Below are positions 1 through 12,223 of a stretch of DNA of 64,000 nt, one piece after another. Both the position numbers and the translations under genes were made by a program. This DNA comes from Nitratiruptor sp. SB155-2 (GTDB lineage: Bacteria; Campylobacterota; Campylobacteria; Campylobacterales; Nitratiruptoraceae), in contig NC_009662.1 of the NCBI RefSeq assembly GCF_000010325.1, forward strand, positions 1-64,000. The letters are read 5' to 3'. Each line of letters begins with the position of its first letter. The first letter of the stretch is position 1. Under the pieces are notes generated by a model. That model was not told the DNA's origin, searched no databases, and saw nothing but the letters and a program-made list of their open reading frames with translations.

Positions 1-138
1 AAAAAAGTATTTTCACATAATTTTCACATCTTTTCACATAGTCTATATGCCCATATTTTAGCCAAAAAAGCCAATTTTTTCGTTACAATTTCAAATAATT
101 CACATATTCAATTTTCACATATTCACAAAGGATAACAG
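1..138. other. Probable oriC part 1: DnaA-box cluster upstream of dnaA
   Basis: Six copies of TTCACA lie in the same orientation at 12-17, 23-28, 33-38, 99-104, 114-119 and 122-127, mostly within TTTTCACAT or ATTCACA contexts. TTCACA is the core of the DnaA box described for epsilonproteobacteria such as Helicobacter. The stretch between the clusters (about 50-98) is AT-rich. Position directly upstream of dnaA fits an origin and dnaA autoregulatory region. Origin function is inferred from motif density and location; the left edge is cut by the window. Confidence 0.7.
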
Positions 139-1470
139 ATGCTCGGCGACAAAGTTCTGAAAATGCTCAAAGAGGAGATACCAAAAATAGAATATGAAAG
201 ATATATCAAACAGTTAAGCTTCGATGAGGATGCTTCCAAAGCGGACATTGCAGTCTACAAAGCACCCAATCTTTTTGTCGCCAACTGGGTAAAAACAAAA
301 TATAAAGCAAAGATCGCACAACTTTTCGAGTTGCAAACAGGGATTGAAACCAGTGTTGAGATTCTCACATCCGATAAAAAAACAGCAACAAAAAAGGAAA
401 AGACACTAGATACTAAAGAGCATATACCCTCTACCACGAGTACAAAAATCAATCCTACCTACACTTTTGAAAACTTTGTCGTAGGAAGCTCAAACCAGTT
501 TGCCTACACAGCAGCACTGAGTGTGGCAGAAAAACCTGGAAAAGCCTATAATCCGCTTTTTATTTATGGAGGTGTCGGACTTGGCAAAACACACCTTTTG
601 CACGCTATTGGAAATTTCAATATAAAAAAAGAGAAAGTCGTCATCTATGCGACTATTGAGCAATTCATGAATGATTTTACCTACCATCTTCGCAACAAAA
701 CGATCGAACGTTTCCGCGAAAAATATCGGCAATGCGATATTTTGCTTATTGACGATGTTCAGTTTTTAAGTGGAAAAGAGCGAACACAAGAGGAGTTTTT
801 TCACACTTTCAATGAATTGCATAACGATAAAAAACAGATCGTGTTAACGAGTGATCAGCACCCCAAAAAAATCGCAGGTCTTGAAGATAGACTCAAAAGC
901 CGATTTGAATGGGGTCTTATTGCCGATATTCAACCTCCAGAACTGGAAACAAAAATTGCTATCATTAAGAAAAAGTGCGAACTTGACGGCATCAATCTTG
1001 ATGACGAGATAGTAAACTATATCGCCTCACACATGGATAGCAATATCCGAGAAATCGAAGGGGTTATCATCAAACTCAACGCCTATTCATCATTGGTGAA
1101 CCAAAAAATAACTTTGGACCTGGCAAAAAACGTTTTAGGAGAACTCAAAAAAGAGCAGCAAAAAAACATTACTCTCAAAGACATCGTAGATGCAGTAGCA
1201 AGTGATCTCAATATCAAACCGAGCGAAATCAAAAGTAAATCCAGAAGCCGTCAAATCGTCAACGCCAGACGCATCGTCATTTATCTTGCACGGACTCTCA
1301 CACCAAACTCCATGCCTGCCCTAGCCCAATTTTTTGGTATGAAAGACCACACATCCGTAAGCCATGCCATGAAAAAAGTCAAAGAGATGATCGAAAAAGA
1401 TGCCAATTTCAAACTAAAAATCGATGAACTCGCCCATAAAATTAGAAGCACCAACAGTGAAAAGATGTGA
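139..1470 (+). CDS. dnaA: Chromosomal replication initiator protein DnaA
   Basis: 443 residues, normal length for DnaA. The N-terminal domain (about 1-85) is followed by a poorly conserved Lys/Thr-rich linker. The AAA+ ATPase domain carries Walker A GGVGLGKTH near residue 145 and Walker B LLIDDVQFL near 210. The C-terminal domain IV has the DnaA-box recognition helix, seen as the DHTSVSHAMKKV motif near residue 410. It binds the TTCACA boxes just upstream and probably downstream, opens the origin and loads the helicase. The ATG is preceded by AAAGGAT. The gene is followed at a distance by dnaN and gyrB, the usual order at bacterial origins. Confidence 0.98.
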   Translation: MLGDKVLKMLKEEIPKIEYERYIKQLSFDEDASKADIAVYKAPNLFVANWVKTKYKAKIAQLFELQTGIETSVEILTSDKKTATKKEKTLDTKEHIPSTTSTKINPTYTFENFVVGSSNQFAYTAALSVAEKPGKAYNPLFIYGGVGLGKTHLLHAIGNFNIKKEKVVIYATIEQFMNDFTYHLRNKTIERFREKYRQCDILLIDDVQFLSGKERTQEEFFHTFNELHNDKKQIVLTSDQHPKKIAGLEDRLKSRFEWGLIADIQPPELETKIAIIKKKCELDGINLDDEIVNYIASHMDSNIREIEGVIIKLNAYSSLVNQKITLDLAKNVLGELKKEQQKNITLKDIVDAVASDLNIKPSEIKSKSRSRQIVNARRIVIYLARTLTPNSMPALAQFFGMKDHTSVSHAMKKVKEMIEKDANFKLKIDELAHKIRSTNSEKM

Positions 1471-1641
1471 TGAAAGAATGAGAAAAAAAAGATACAACAA
1501 TCCCTATACCATGCCTATAACTCACATTTTTCACAAAAACACACCATAATACTACTGATTCTAAAGAATTTTTAAAAATAAAAGGAAAATTTAACATAAC
1601 AAAATATAAAATATTAAAAAATCCTAAAATTGGAGAAAAGT
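1471..1641. other. dnaA-dnaN intergenic region, possible oriC part 2 / unwinding element
   Basis: This 171-base gap holds one clear TTCACA DnaA-box core at 1530-1535 and then a very AT-rich run from about 1558 to 1630. Bipartite origins flanking dnaA, with the unwinding element on the downstream side, are known in Helicobacter and relatives. The AT-rich run beside a box makes a similar arrangement plausible here, but a single perfect box is thin evidence. The dnaN Shine-Dalgarno GGAGA is at 1632-1636. Confidence 0.4.
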
Positions 1642-2706
1642 ATGAAAATCGAGATCCGTAAATCCCTCTTTGAACAAGTTCTCACCCAAATACAACCTTT
1701 TTTGGAAAAGAAAGATATCAGTCAGATTACTTCACACGTCTACATTGAAGCTAACGAAAAACTGATTCTAAAAGCCACTGACTACGAAACAGGACTCAAA
1801 ACATCACTGGAAGACTTCAACTGTATTAAACCGGGACTTGCCACTGCAAACGGTAAAAAACTGCTTGATATCATACGAATACTCAAAGAGGATCTCATCA
1901 CCTTAGAAACAAAAGAAAATACTCTCCATATTTCGCAAGGGCACTCACGATTTAAGTTACCGATGTTTGATGCCGAATCTTTCCCAAAATTCCCAGATAT
2001 CGATAACCTACCAAAAATCGACATCAAAGGCGGAGAATTCATAGCTTCGCTCAAAAAGATTGCCCCAGCAATAGATACAAACAATCCAAAATTCGAACTT
2101 AACGGGGCTCTTATAGATATCAAAGAAGATAAAATCAATTTCGTTGCCACCGATACAAGAAGACTCGCTTTAGTAACACTCGAACAATCCATGGAAAAAG
2201 CCTTCAATCTCATCATTCCAAAAAAGGCAATCAATGAGATTCAAAAGCTTTTTTTAGATGATATCAGTATGTTTTATGATGAAACCTATCTTATCATCAA
2301 AAACGAAAATTACCTTTTCTTTACAAAACTGATCAATGGAAAATTTCCAGACTACGAACGCATTATCCCAAAAACGCTCAACTATGAAATGACCCTGCCA
2401 AAAGAGAGTATGATAGAAGCGATCAAACAGATAACTATCATTTCCAATGAGTTAAAACTCACATTTTTGAAAGATCGTATCATCTTTAGAAGTTTAAGCG
2501 AAGAAAATATCGAAGCACAGACGGAAATCGAAGTGTCAACACCGTTTGAAGAAAAGTTTGTTATGGCAGTCAATAGCAAATATATACTCGACTTTCTCGC
2601 TCATATAGATACTGATCAATTCGTTATGGGTATCAACGACAGCGATCTTCCATTTGAACTCAAAGAGAACAACTTCATCACCATCGTTATGCCAATCGTA
2701 ATTTAA
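1642..2706 (+). CDS. dnaN: DNA polymerase III beta subunit (sliding clamp)
   Basis: 354 residues, close to the usual clamp length of about 360-370. It forms the ring-shaped dimer that tethers DNA polymerase III and other clamp-binding proteins to DNA. Recognisable features are the three repeated clamp domains, the FVATDTRRLAL segment typical of the middle domain, and a C-terminus ending in the hydrophobic VMPIVI stretch that matches the conserved clamp tail (usually MPMR/MPI). I start at ATG 1642 because GGAGA at 1632-1636 is correctly spaced. An in-frame TTG at 1630 lies before that ribosome site and is less likely. Confidence 0.96.
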   Translation: MKIEIRKSLFEQVLTQIQPFLEKKDISQITSHVYIEANEKLILKATDYETGLKTSLEDFNCIKPGLATANGKKLLDIIRILKEDLITLETKENTLHISQGHSRFKLPMFDAESFPKFPDIDNLPKIDIKGGEFIASLKKIAPAIDTNNPKFELNGALIDIKEDKINFVATDTRRLALVTLEQSMEKAFNLIIPKKAINEIQKLFLDDISMFYDETYLIIKNENYLFFTKLINGKFPDYERIIPKTLNYEMTLPKESMIEAIKQITIISNELKLTFLKDRIIFRSLSEENIEAQTEIEVSTPFEEKFVMAVNSKYILDFLAHIDTDQFVMGINDSDLPFELKENNFITIVMPIVI

Positions 2707-2738
2707 ACCAAAAAAAGATATAATAGAATAATTTATAA

Positions 2739-5099
<2,361 letters not shown>

Positions 5100-6542
5100 G
5101 TGTATGCACAAAAAGAGGATAGAAAGAAAAAGCTTCTTTTCTCCATTCGAGTAGCTTTCCCTATCCTCTTTCTTTTCGGACTACTCTTTTTTGTTGTTGT
5201 TTTTGAAAAACGCTCCGTATGGTATGATCTTTTTATCATTTTTCTTGGAACCATAGCAGCAGTCTACTACATCTTTTTAATGCTCTTTTCTCAAATCCGT
5301 GAAAAAATAGTCGATGATATCTCTCAAGCTTTCAATCGCAACTACATCAAAAAACTTGTTGAAAAGAGTGATGAGAAGAGTGATATCGTTTTGATTTCTA
5401 TCGACAATATTAAAGAGATCAATGAGCGATACGGTATCGAAAATGGTGATGCAGTTCTTCGCAAATTCGCTTTTGTTTTAGATGCATTCTTTTCCAAGTA
5501 CTTCAAAGAGATACCGATAGGCAGAATAAAAGCCGGCGATTTTTTACTGATTTTGCCAAATAGCGAGAAGATCGAAGCAATTTTGAAAGAGTTTTTGGAG
5601 ACCTACGACAACTCCTTTTTAGATAATTTCCAAATAAGGCTTCTTGCAAGCTTTATGCAAAAAGATCATCTTACTTTCAAACAGTTGGTTGATGGGCTTT
5701 ATGAAGACATCTACTATTGCCAAAACAACTGTATCGGGGAAAGACGAGAGCGCCACTTAAAAAAAAGGAGAGATATTTTAAGACTTGAACGGCAGGTCAA
5801 CAAGGCAATTGATCAAAAAAAGTTGGAACTCCTTTTCCAACCGGCATTCAACTGTCATACGAAACAGTATGATCTTGTACAAACGATCGTAAAACTCAAA
5901 GATGAAAACGGATCCATTATCCATCCAAGCCAGTTTTATCCCGTCATTAACAGGCTCGGCCTCGAAAATCGGTTTGATCTTGTGTTAACGGAGAAGCTGT
6001 TGCAAACAGTTTCGAAAGATCTTCCTACACAGCAGCTGTTTTTTTGCATTCCTATCTCACCTTTTTCTTTTCGAAACAGAAGATTTGCTTTGCAGTTTTT
6101 CAAACTTTTTGATAGTTTGAGAGAAGATACCTGTCGTTTCGTTATACAGTTTCATGAAACCACTTTGCACAAAAATACATACTTTTCCGAAAAGATAGTA
6201 CAAGAGTATAAAAAGAGAAACTTCCTTCTTGCTTTTGATCATTTTGGAACTTCGGGGACTTCTATCGATTACCTCAAAGATATAGCGATAGATTTTGTTT
6301 TTTTTGATAAGATGTATACAAAAAAATTGGAAGAACAAAGATACCAAACGGTTCTCAAATATTGGATCGATATGTTGCATGCACTTGATGTACAAGCTGT
6401 TTTGCCATTTATCGATAAAGAAGAGAACGTTCAAAAATGCGAATCGTTAGGAGTAGATTATATCCAAGGTTATGCTGTTGCCCCTTTGATGGAATACAAA
6501 ACATTGAAAGAATTTATAGGAGAGAAACATGCGATATGGTGA
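5100..6542 (+). CDS. Membrane protein with degenerate GGDEF and EAL domains
   Basis: 480 residues starting with GTG immediately after the gyrB stop; no upstream ATG exists and later ATGs would remove a membrane segment. Two hydrophobic helices (about 15-38 and 43-63) anchor a cytoplasmic region. Residues about 90-220 resemble a GGDEF domain without the GGDEF signature (only AGDFLLIL is seen). Residues about 235-475 resemble an EAL domain whose catalytic motifs are lost: the EAL position reads QTI, and the DDFGTG position reads FDHFGTSG. It is therefore probably not an active cyclic di-GMP enzyme and may act as an effector or scaffold. Transcriptional linkage to gyrB is inferred from the zero gap. 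Confidence 0.75.
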   Translation: MYAQKEDRKKKLLFSIRVAFPILFLFGLLFFVVVFEKRSVWYDLFIIFLGTIAAVYYIFLMLFSQIREKIVDDISQAFNRNYIKKLVEKSDEKSDIVLISIDNIKEINERYGIENGDAVLRKFAFVLDAFFSKYFKEIPIGRIKAGDFLLILPNSEKIEAILKEFLETYDNSFLDNFQIRLLASFMQKDHLTFKQLVDGLYEDIYYCQNNCIGERRERHLKKRRDILRLERQVNKAIDQKKLELLFQPAFNCHTKQYDLVQTIVKLKDENGSIIHPSQFYPVINRLGLENRFDLVLTEKLLQTVSKDLPTQQLFFCIPISPFSFRNRRFALQFFKLFDSLREDTCRFVIQFHETTLHKNTYFSEKIVQEYKKRNFLLAFDHFGTSGTSIDYLKDIAIDFVFFDKMYTKKLEEQRYQTVLKYWIDMLHALDVQAVLPFIDKEENVQKCESLGVDYIQGYAVAPLMEYKTLKEFIGEKHAIW

Positions 6543-6924
6543 AAAAGAGATACAAGAGTTCGATCCCAAAAAAGATCTAGAAATTTGGCCCAACAAACAC
6601 AATAAACCTTACAAAATAAAAATAACTCTTCCAGAATTTAGCTGTCTTTGTCCAAGAAGCGGATATCCAGATTATGCAACAATGCATCTAGAATACATTC
6701 CAGATCAGTATGTTGTGGAGCTTAAAGCACTGAAACTCTATATCAACTCCTTTCGTAACCGTTACATCTCCCATGAGGATAGTACAAACGAGATTTTCGA
6801 TACCCTCTATAGTAAACTGAAGCCAAAATATATGCGACTTGTAGCCGATTTTAATCCAAGAGGCAATGTCCATACCTTGATAGAGATCGATAGTGAAGAG
6901 ATTGAAAAGGTCAGCAATGGTTGA
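6529..6924 (+). CDS. queF: NADPH-dependent 7-cyano-7-deazaguanine reductase QueF
   Basis: 131 residues, the short unimodular QueF type. It reduces preQ0 to preQ1 in queuosine tRNA modification. The family signature is clear: [14 protein letters not shown] near residue 44-58, with the nucleophilic cysteine in the LCPRSG stretch, then [14 protein letters not shown] and [12 protein letters not shown], the conserved substrate-binding segments. The start overlaps the upstream gene by 14 bases and has AGGAGAG before it. The stop overlaps the next gene by 8 bases. No other queuosine gene is in the window. Confidence 0.95.
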   Translation: MRYGEKEIQEFDPKKDLEIWPNKHNKPYKIKITLPEFSCLCPRSGYPDYATMHLEYIPDQYVVELKALKLYINSFRNRYISHEDSTNEIFDTLYSKLKPKYMRLVADFNPRGNVHTLIEIDSEEIEKVSNG

Positions 6925-8512
6925 TATATTGGTAATAGGCAGCGGTGGAGCTGGTCTCAGTGCGGCTTTAAGGGCGAAAGAGCTTGGAAAAGATGTACTG
7001 GTCGTCACTAAGAAGCTTCCAACACAGGCGCAAACCTCTATGGCCCAAGGAGGGATCAACGCGGCTTTACGTTCCCCAGATTCAGTTGAATCGCACATTG
7101 AAGATACACTGCGTTCATCCGAAGGATTGGCCGATTCAAAAGTGGTTGAGTATGTATGCAATGAGGCTCCAAAAGTTATCCATTGGCTCGATTCCATCGG
7201 GATGCCTTTTGATAGAAATGGTACAGCAATAGCACAGCGAAAACTTGGTGGCGCTTCGTATCCAAGAGCGTGTTATGCGCAAGACTATACGGGACTAAAA
7301 ATTTTGCACACACTCTATGACAATGCATTGAAAGCAGGTATCACTTTTTTAGATGAACATTTTTTACTCAATATCATTGAAGAGGATGGCGTTTGCAAAG
7401 GGGCTACCTTTTTGGATATCAAAACAAGTGCGGTAAAACAGATTCTTGCAAAGTCGGTTATCTTGGCAACGGGGGGATATGCCAAAATCTACGAACAGTT
7501 TAGTACCAACGGCATCGGAGCCTATGGTGAAGGTGTGGCGGCTGCAATGAGAGCTGGGGCGAAGCTGAGTGATCTTGAATTTATTCAATTCCATCCTACA
7601 GCATTGAAAAAAAGCTCTATTTTGATAAGTGAGGCGGCACGGGGTGCGGGAGGAAAGCTGATCAACCAAGATGGCCAAAGATTCACTGATGAACTGACTA
7701 CCAGAGACAAACTCGCTCGTGCAATCTATGAAGAGATAGAAAAAGGAAATGAGGTCTTTTTGGATATCACCCATTTGGGAGAAGATTTTATCGAGAAAAA
7801 CCTTCCTCAAGAAAGAAAGTTGGCTCTCATTTATGAAGGCGTGGATCCCGTTAAAGAACCTGTTCCCATTAAACCGGCTGCACACTACACGATGGGTGGA
7901 ATCGACGTGGATGAAAATCTTCAAACATCCATAAAACATCTCTTTGCCGTAGGAGAATGTAGCAATGCGAAACTGCACGGAGCAAATCGTCTTGGCGGAA
8001 ATTCATTGCTCGAGATCGTAGCACTTGGCAGATTGGCTGGAGAGAACGCGGCATCGGTACAAAATGCAGTGGAGGAAAAAGAGTATGAACGGACAAAAAT
8101 TGATCAAAACTTTATACATGCCGTTTTCGCTCTTCCTAATCAGATAGATTTTTTTGAGCGCCAGGAGATGCTCAGTAAAATTTTGTATCACAACTGCGGG
8201 ATAGTGAGAGAAGAGTTGGCCCTGAAAGGCGTTTTGTCTGTCATTCGCCAGCACCAAAGAGAATTGGCTTTCATGGGGATAAAAGATAAAAGTCCGCTCT
8301 ATAACACAGAACTGATTCGATTTTTTGAGTATGGAAATGTGGTCGAGCTAAGTGAAGCCGTTCTGGTTGGGGCCATTCAAAGATGTGAAAGCCGAGGTGC
8401 CCATTTTCGAAAAGATTATCCCAAAAAAGATGATGATAAGTTTTTGGCCCATACGATTATTTGGAAAGAAGATGGAGTGCTTTGTGCCGATTTTGTCACT
8501 ATAAGTACGTGA
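6917..8512 (+). CDS. Succinate dehydrogenase/fumarate reductase-type flavoprotein subunit
   Basis: 531 residues from ATG 6917. It has an N-terminal FAD-binding [11 protein letters not shown] (8-18), then [34 protein letters not shown] and [15 protein letters not shown]. The last motif favours the SdhA/FrdA family over L-aspartate oxidase, which usually reads NRMASNSLLE. The residue matching the histidine that binds FAD covalently in classical enzymes appears to be Gln39, so flavin is probably non-covalent. Short length and this change suggest the non-classical (Tfr/Mfr-like) group. The matching iron-sulfur subunit lies 5 kb downstream, and no membrane or CCG-type anchor subunit is present. 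NadB remains a weaker alternative. Confidence 0.8.
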   Translation: MVDILVIGSGGAGLSAALRAKELGKDVLVVTKKLPTQAQTSMAQGGINAALRSPDSVESHIEDTLRSSEGLADSKVVEYVCNEAPKVIHWLDSIGMPFDRNGTAIAQRKLGGASYPRACYAQDYTGLKILHTLYDNALKAGITFLDEHFLLNIIEEDGVCKGATFLDIKTSAVKQILAKSVILATGGYAKIYEQFSTNGIGAYGEGVAAAMRAGAKLSDLEFIQFHPTALKKSSILISEAARGAGGKLINQDGQRFTDELTTRDKLARAIYEEIEKGNEVFLDITHLGEDFIEKNLPQERKLALIYEGVDPVKEPVPIKPAAHYTMGGIDVDENLQTSIKHLFAVGECSNAKLHGANRLGGNSLLEIVALGRLAGENAASVQNAVEEKEYERTKIDQNFIHAVFALPNQIDFFERQEMLSKILYHNCGIVREELALKGVLSVIRQHQRELAFMGIKDKSPLYNTELIRFFEYGNVVELSEAVLVGAIQRCESRGAHFRKDYPKKDDDKFLAHTIIWKEDGVLCADFVTIST

Positions 8513-8545
8513 TTTCAATAAAAGTTATCTTTTTATTAAAAAAAT

Positions 8546-8573
8546 TTGACAAAAAATATGAATAAATTATGCT
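8546..8573 (+). promoter_or_regulatory. Putative sigma-70 promoter of the PAS-EAL/KaiC cassette
   Basis: A perfect TTGACA at 8546-8551 is followed 16 bases later by TATGCT at 8568-8573. It lies in the 91-base gap between the flavoprotein gene and the PAS-EAL gene, about 30 bases upstream of the start codon, suggesting that the signalling cassette has its own promoter. Confidence 0.45.
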
Positions 8574-8603
8574 TGTACTGTTTGTTAACAATAAAGGATC
8601 ACA

Positions 8604-10589
8604 ATGGGGCCAGAACTCTTTGCTTTTACAAAAGAGATAGACAAGCTTCCCGCTTTTATACTCCTTTATCGTGAAAAGATTATCTATGCCAATAGATTCA
8701 CAAGAGATTTTTTCGGCTACTCTCTTGATGATCTTCAAAAAAGATATGTTTGGGATTTCATTTCTGATGAAAATATCAAAAAAGATATACAAAATAGAGT
8801 TTTGCAAAGAATTTCTGGGAAATATTTTGAAAAGTATGAAAAGGTATTTACTGTTTCTACTACCCAGGGTCATTTTCTTTTAAAAGGAGTAGCCGATACC
8901 ATCCAGTTGGATGGACAATATTATGGCGTACTTGTTTCATTGGATTGTACAGATGAATTGAAAGAGACAAAACTTCTTGAAAATATATTCAAATACGCTC
9001 CAGATATTATCGTTCAACTCGATCGAAATGGAATCATTAAAGTCAAAAGCAATGCAGTAACTATATTGGGATACGATCTGAAAGATGTTGTCGGAAAAAA
9101 TATATTTGATTTTATTCATCCCGATGATAAAGAAAAGTTTCAAACTCTCCTTTCAAAAGCCTTTGACAATAAAGGAAAATCCTTTTTTATCGAATATCGT
9201 GTTTTGAATGCAAAAGGGAGATATGTTTGGTTGGAGGGAAATATCACCGTACCGCCAGATGAAAATGAAGCGATTTTGATCGAAAGAGATATCACCCAAA
9301 GAAAAAAGATTCAAGAAAAGATTCTCCATCTTACCTATTTTGATCCTTTAACGAAACTTCCAAACAGAGTGCTGTTTGAAGAGAGTCTTCGAGGTGTGGT
9401 TTTTCAAAGTAGATATGTGGCGCTTATTATGGTGAAAATAACGAACGTAGAGCAGTTACAGATCAATTGTACAAAAAAGGAGATATTTCATCGATTAAAA
9501 GAGATATTTGAGCAACTGTTTAGTCATTCCCTTATGGGTATTACATTGATGCATGAGTTTATGATAGCTTTTCCTTTTCATGAGTATGAGGAGTATAGGC
9601 AACTTGATACCATTTTAAAAAAATTACAAACGGAACTTTCATCCTTTGAGGCATGTTCAAAAAAGATACTTATCCATTACAACATCGGTATCGCTTTATA
9701 TCCAAAATCGGCTAAAAATACAGAGGATTTGATCAATCTCGCCCAGATCGCCTTGTACCAGTCTATCAAAAAAGGTCCAAACAATATAGAGTTTTTTTCC
9801 AAAGATATCCAGAAGAAGTATGAAAGAGAACAAAAAATTTTGGAGTATCTTCCAAATGCTATCAAAAATAGGGAATTGCAGCTCTTTTATCAACCCATTT
9901 TTGATATCAAAACTTTACAGTGCATAGGTTTTGAAACACTGATTCGTTGGTTTTCTAAAGAGTTAGGGATCGTTCCTCCAAGCGAATTTATTCCGATTGC
10001 AGAAACAAACGGTTTTATTTCTGAAATAACCGATTTCGTTCTTGAAAGCGCTATGGGGGCAATGCAAGAATTCAAAAAATCATATTTTATAGCCGTCAAT
10101 TTTTCCGCAAAAGATTTTAAATCCCAAAATCTTATTGATCGAATTGTGAAAAAGGCGAAAAATATAGATTTTGATCTCTCAAGACTTGTGATGGAGATAA
10201 CAGAAACAACGGCTATGGAAGATCCTGAACTGGCCAAGATTGTCATACAGAAAGCAAAATCGTACGGGATACAGGTTGCTCTGGATGATTTTGGCACAGG
10301 ATACTCATCTATGAGTTATCTCTCTTCGTTTGATGTGGATAAGATTAAAATTGATCTGAGTTTTGTGATAGATATAGTAACCAATAAGAAAAATGAGTTT
10401 ATTGTGCGAACGATCATCGATCTTGCCCATTCTCTTGGTGCAAAAGCCTTGGCAGAGGGTATTGAAAATGAAGAGATTTTGGAGAAACTGAAAAGTTTCG
10501 GGTGTGATGAGGGACAAGGGTATTACTATTTGCCCTCCGTTTCTTTGGAGAAGATTCGAGAATTTTTAGGAGAAAAAAATGAAAAATAA
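8604..10589 (+). CDS. PAS-PAS-GGDEF(degenerate)-EAL cyclic di-GMP phosphodiesterase
   Basis: 661 residues with no obvious membrane segment. Two PAS-like domains occupy about 1-115 and 125-235, the second ending in the PAC-like RDITQRKKIQEK. A GGDEF-related domain (about 245-395) keeps the FDPLTKLPNR entry motif but lacks any GGDEF signature. The C-terminal EAL domain (about 405-655) looks intact: FETLIRW at the EAL position, VNFSA, EITETTA, LDDFGTGYSS, IKID and ALAEGIE. It probably hydrolyses cyclic di-GMP under control of the PAS sensors. Its stop overlaps the 88-residue gene by 11 bases, which in turn overlaps a KaiC-like gene, so the three likely form one signalling unit. Confidence 0.88.
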   Translation: MGPELFAFTKEIDKLPAFILLYREKIIYANRFTRDFFGYSLDDLQKRYVWDFISDENIKKDIQNRVLQRISGKYFEKYEKVFTVSTTQGHFLLKGVADTIQLDGQYYGVLVSLDCTDELKETKLLENIFKYAPDIIVQLDRNGIIKVKSNAVTILGYDLKDVVGKNIFDFIHPDDKEKFQTLLSKAFDNKGKSFFIEYRVLNAKGRYVWLEGNITVPPDENEAILIERDITQRKKIQEKILHLTYFDPLTKLPNRVLFEESLRGVVFQSRYVALIMVKITNVEQLQINCTKKEIFHRLKEIFEQLFSHSLMGITLMHEFMIAFPFHEYEEYRQLDTILKKLQTELSSFEACSKKILIHYNIGIALYPKSAKNTEDLINLAQIALYQSIKKGPNNIEFFSKDIQKKYEREQKILEYLPNAIKNRELQLFYQPIFDIKTLQCIGFETLIRWFSKELGIVPPSEFIPIAETNGFISEITDFVLESAMGAMQEFKKSYFIAVNFSAKDFKSQNLIDRIVKKAKNIDFDLSRLVMEITETTAMEDPELAKIVIQKAKSYGIQVALDDFGTGYSSMSYLSSFDVDKIKIDLSFVIDIVTNKKNEFIVRTIIDLAHSLGAKALAEGIENEEILEKLKSFGCDEGQGYYYLPSVSLEKIREFLGEKNEK

Positions 10590-10845
10590 AATAGAGTCTT
10601 TGCGAAAGAAGCTTATAGAGCTGGAAGCTCTTATGGGCTCTTTTTCTATGAAACTTCTTTTACAAAGAATCCTTTTTGAGTTAGGAAGAGAAGATATCGA
10701 GATACCTGATAGCATTCAAAATTTTCCATTGGACGCTTTTTCACAAAAGGAGCTTGATCAATTTATCCAGCTATTAGCGACGACTGTCAGCTCTATTTTA
10801 GGAGAAGATTTTGAAAAGGAGATAAAAAAGACATGGAACGAATAA
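10579..10845 (+). CDS. Small helical protein between PAS-EAL and KaiC-like genes, unknown function
   Basis: 88 residues, predicted by eye to be largely helical, with an N-terminal Lys/Leu-rich heptad-like stretch and a C-terminal acidic/Lys end. I do not recognise the family. A Shine-Dalgarno TTAGGAG lies just before the ATG inside the end of the preceding gene, and it overlaps neighbours on both sides (11 and 13 bases), arguing that it is translated and functionally coupled to them. An adaptor between the EAL protein and the KaiC-like ATPase is a reasonable guess and no more. Confidence 0.65.
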   Translation: MKNKIESLRKKLIELEALMGSFSMKLLLQRILFELGREDIEIPDSIQNFPLDAFSQKELDQFIQLLATTVSSILGEDFEKEIKKTWNE

Positions 10846-12221
10846 AAAGTTATATATTCGGTTTTGATGAGATGAGTTATGGGGGATTGCCAAAATACTC
10901 AAACATCATCATAGGTGGAGCGCCAGGATCGGGAAAGACGACTTTCTCTTTACAAATTGCCTTTGAAAACGCCAAGAAAGAGAAGAAAAAAACGATTCTT
11001 TTTACTACCGTCTCCGAGCCTCCTTATAAAATGATCCGATTTTTAAGTGAATTTACCTTTTTTGACAAGGAGCTTCTCAACACATATGTTATTATAAAAG
11101 ATATCAGTCCTATTATTAAAAGAGGGGCGAAAAAGGAGCTTTTAGAATTCATCGAAACAAGTATCAAAGAACACAAACCCGATCTTGTTATCATAGATTC
11201 GTTCAAATCACTATCGGAAGTCCTTTTTGAATCCCATCAAGAGAGAAAAAAATATGTATATGATCTGACCTCTTTTCTTTCGGTATGGCAGATTACCTCT
11301 TTATTTGTAGGAGAGTACTTTTTTGACGATTTTGAACATTTCGCAGAGTTTTCCATCACTGATGGAATCATCTATCTTCATGGAACGGATGAGTTTAGTC
11401 TACAAAAGAACTATATTCAGATCTTGAAACTGAGGGGTTCGGGATTTCTCAAAGGGCAGCAATATTTTGAGATAACAAACAAAGGGATAGAGATCTATCT
11501 CAGACTTCGGCCAGATGTTGAAAAATTGAAATATAGTTATATCGACGAGCGATTCGATGTACCAGAACTGCAAAAATTTTTACCAAACGGTCTAAGAAAA
11601 CAGACGGCTACCATGATTTCTGGTCCAACAGGAAGCGGGAAAACAGTTTTGACCCTAAAGATTATCGAGCGCTATTTACAATCGAACCCGAAGAATAAAG
11701 CTCTTTATTTGGGATTTGAAGAGTTCCCGGGGCTCTTGTTGGAGTATTGCGAAAGTCTCAATATCGATTTGCAATCCTTTATAGAGGATGGAAGACTCCG
11801 TTTTCTCTTTTATTCTCCAATAGAGCTTGATATCGATAAACTTGCTTTTAAAATTTCACAAGAGATCGACGAAAACGAAGATAGTTTAGCCATCGCAATC
11901 GATTCGATTTCCTCTTTTCGATATTCGCAAAGGGATGATGTACGCTATCGAGAGTTTCTATGGGGATTGATGCAGCAGCTAAAATTTACCGGAAAAACGA
12001 TCTTTTTCACATACGAGATCGAAAATCTGTTTGCATTAGAATTTTTGGCTCCAGATATGAAGCTCTCCTTGATTGCGGATAATGCTATTGTACTTCGATA
12101 TAAAGAGGATCAAGGGCACATCAAAAAGACTATTACTTTTCTTAAATCGAGGGGAAATCCAACTGCTTCAAAAATTTATGATTATAATATTATTGTCGGC
12201 AAGGGGATCGAAATCAATTAG
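10833..12221 (+). CDS. KaiC-like double-domain RecA-superfamily ATPase
   Basis: 462 residues in two KaiC domains. Domain 1 has Walker A GGAPGSGKTT (28-37), a Walker B-like LVIIDSFKSL and the KaiC-family ILKLRGSGFLKG motif. Domain 2 has Walker A SGPTGSGKT near 263, paired acidic residues in GFEEFPG, and AIDSISSF. Cyanobacterial KaiC is autophosphorylated on adjacent Ser/Thr; by eye the matching positions read Ser-Leu (in KLSLIADNA), so the Thr is missing. No kaiA or kaiB is nearby, so a circadian clock is not implied. Other bacterial KaiC homologues act in stress or signalling. Linkage to a cyclic di-GMP phosphodiesterase suggests an ATP-driven signalling switch. Confidence 0.85.
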   Translation: MERIKSYIFGFDEMSYGGLPKYSNIIIGGAPGSGKTTFSLQIAFENAKKEKKKTILFTTVSEPPYKMIRFLSEFTFFDKELLNTYVIIKDISPIIKRGAKKELLEFIETSIKEHKPDLVIIDSFKSLSEVLFESHQERKKYVYDLTSFLSVWQITSLFVGEYFFDDFEHFAEFSITDGIIYLHGTDEFSLQKNYIQILKLRGSGFLKGQQYFEITNKGIEIYLRLRPDVEKLKYSYIDERFDVPELQKFLPNGLRKQTATMISGPTGSGKTVLTLKIIERYLQSNPKNKALYLGFEEFPGLLLEYCESLNIDLQSFIEDGRLRFLFYSPIELDIDKLAFKISQEIDENEDSLAIAIDSISSFRYSQRDDVRYREFLWGLMQQLKFTGKTIFFTYEIENLFALEFLAPDMKLSLIADNAIVLRYKEDQGHIKKTITFLKSRGNPTASKIYDYNIIVGKGIEIN

Positions 12222-12223
12222 TG

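Noticed and set aside
6917-8512. Call as L-aspartate oxidase NadB
   Set aside because: The [14 protein letters not shown] motif fits SdhA/FrdA better, and a matching iron-sulfur subunit is nearby; kept as a weaker alternative.
10833-12221. Circadian clock locus
   Set aside because: No kaiA or kaiB, and the Thr of the phosphorylation pair seems absent; a clock is not supported.
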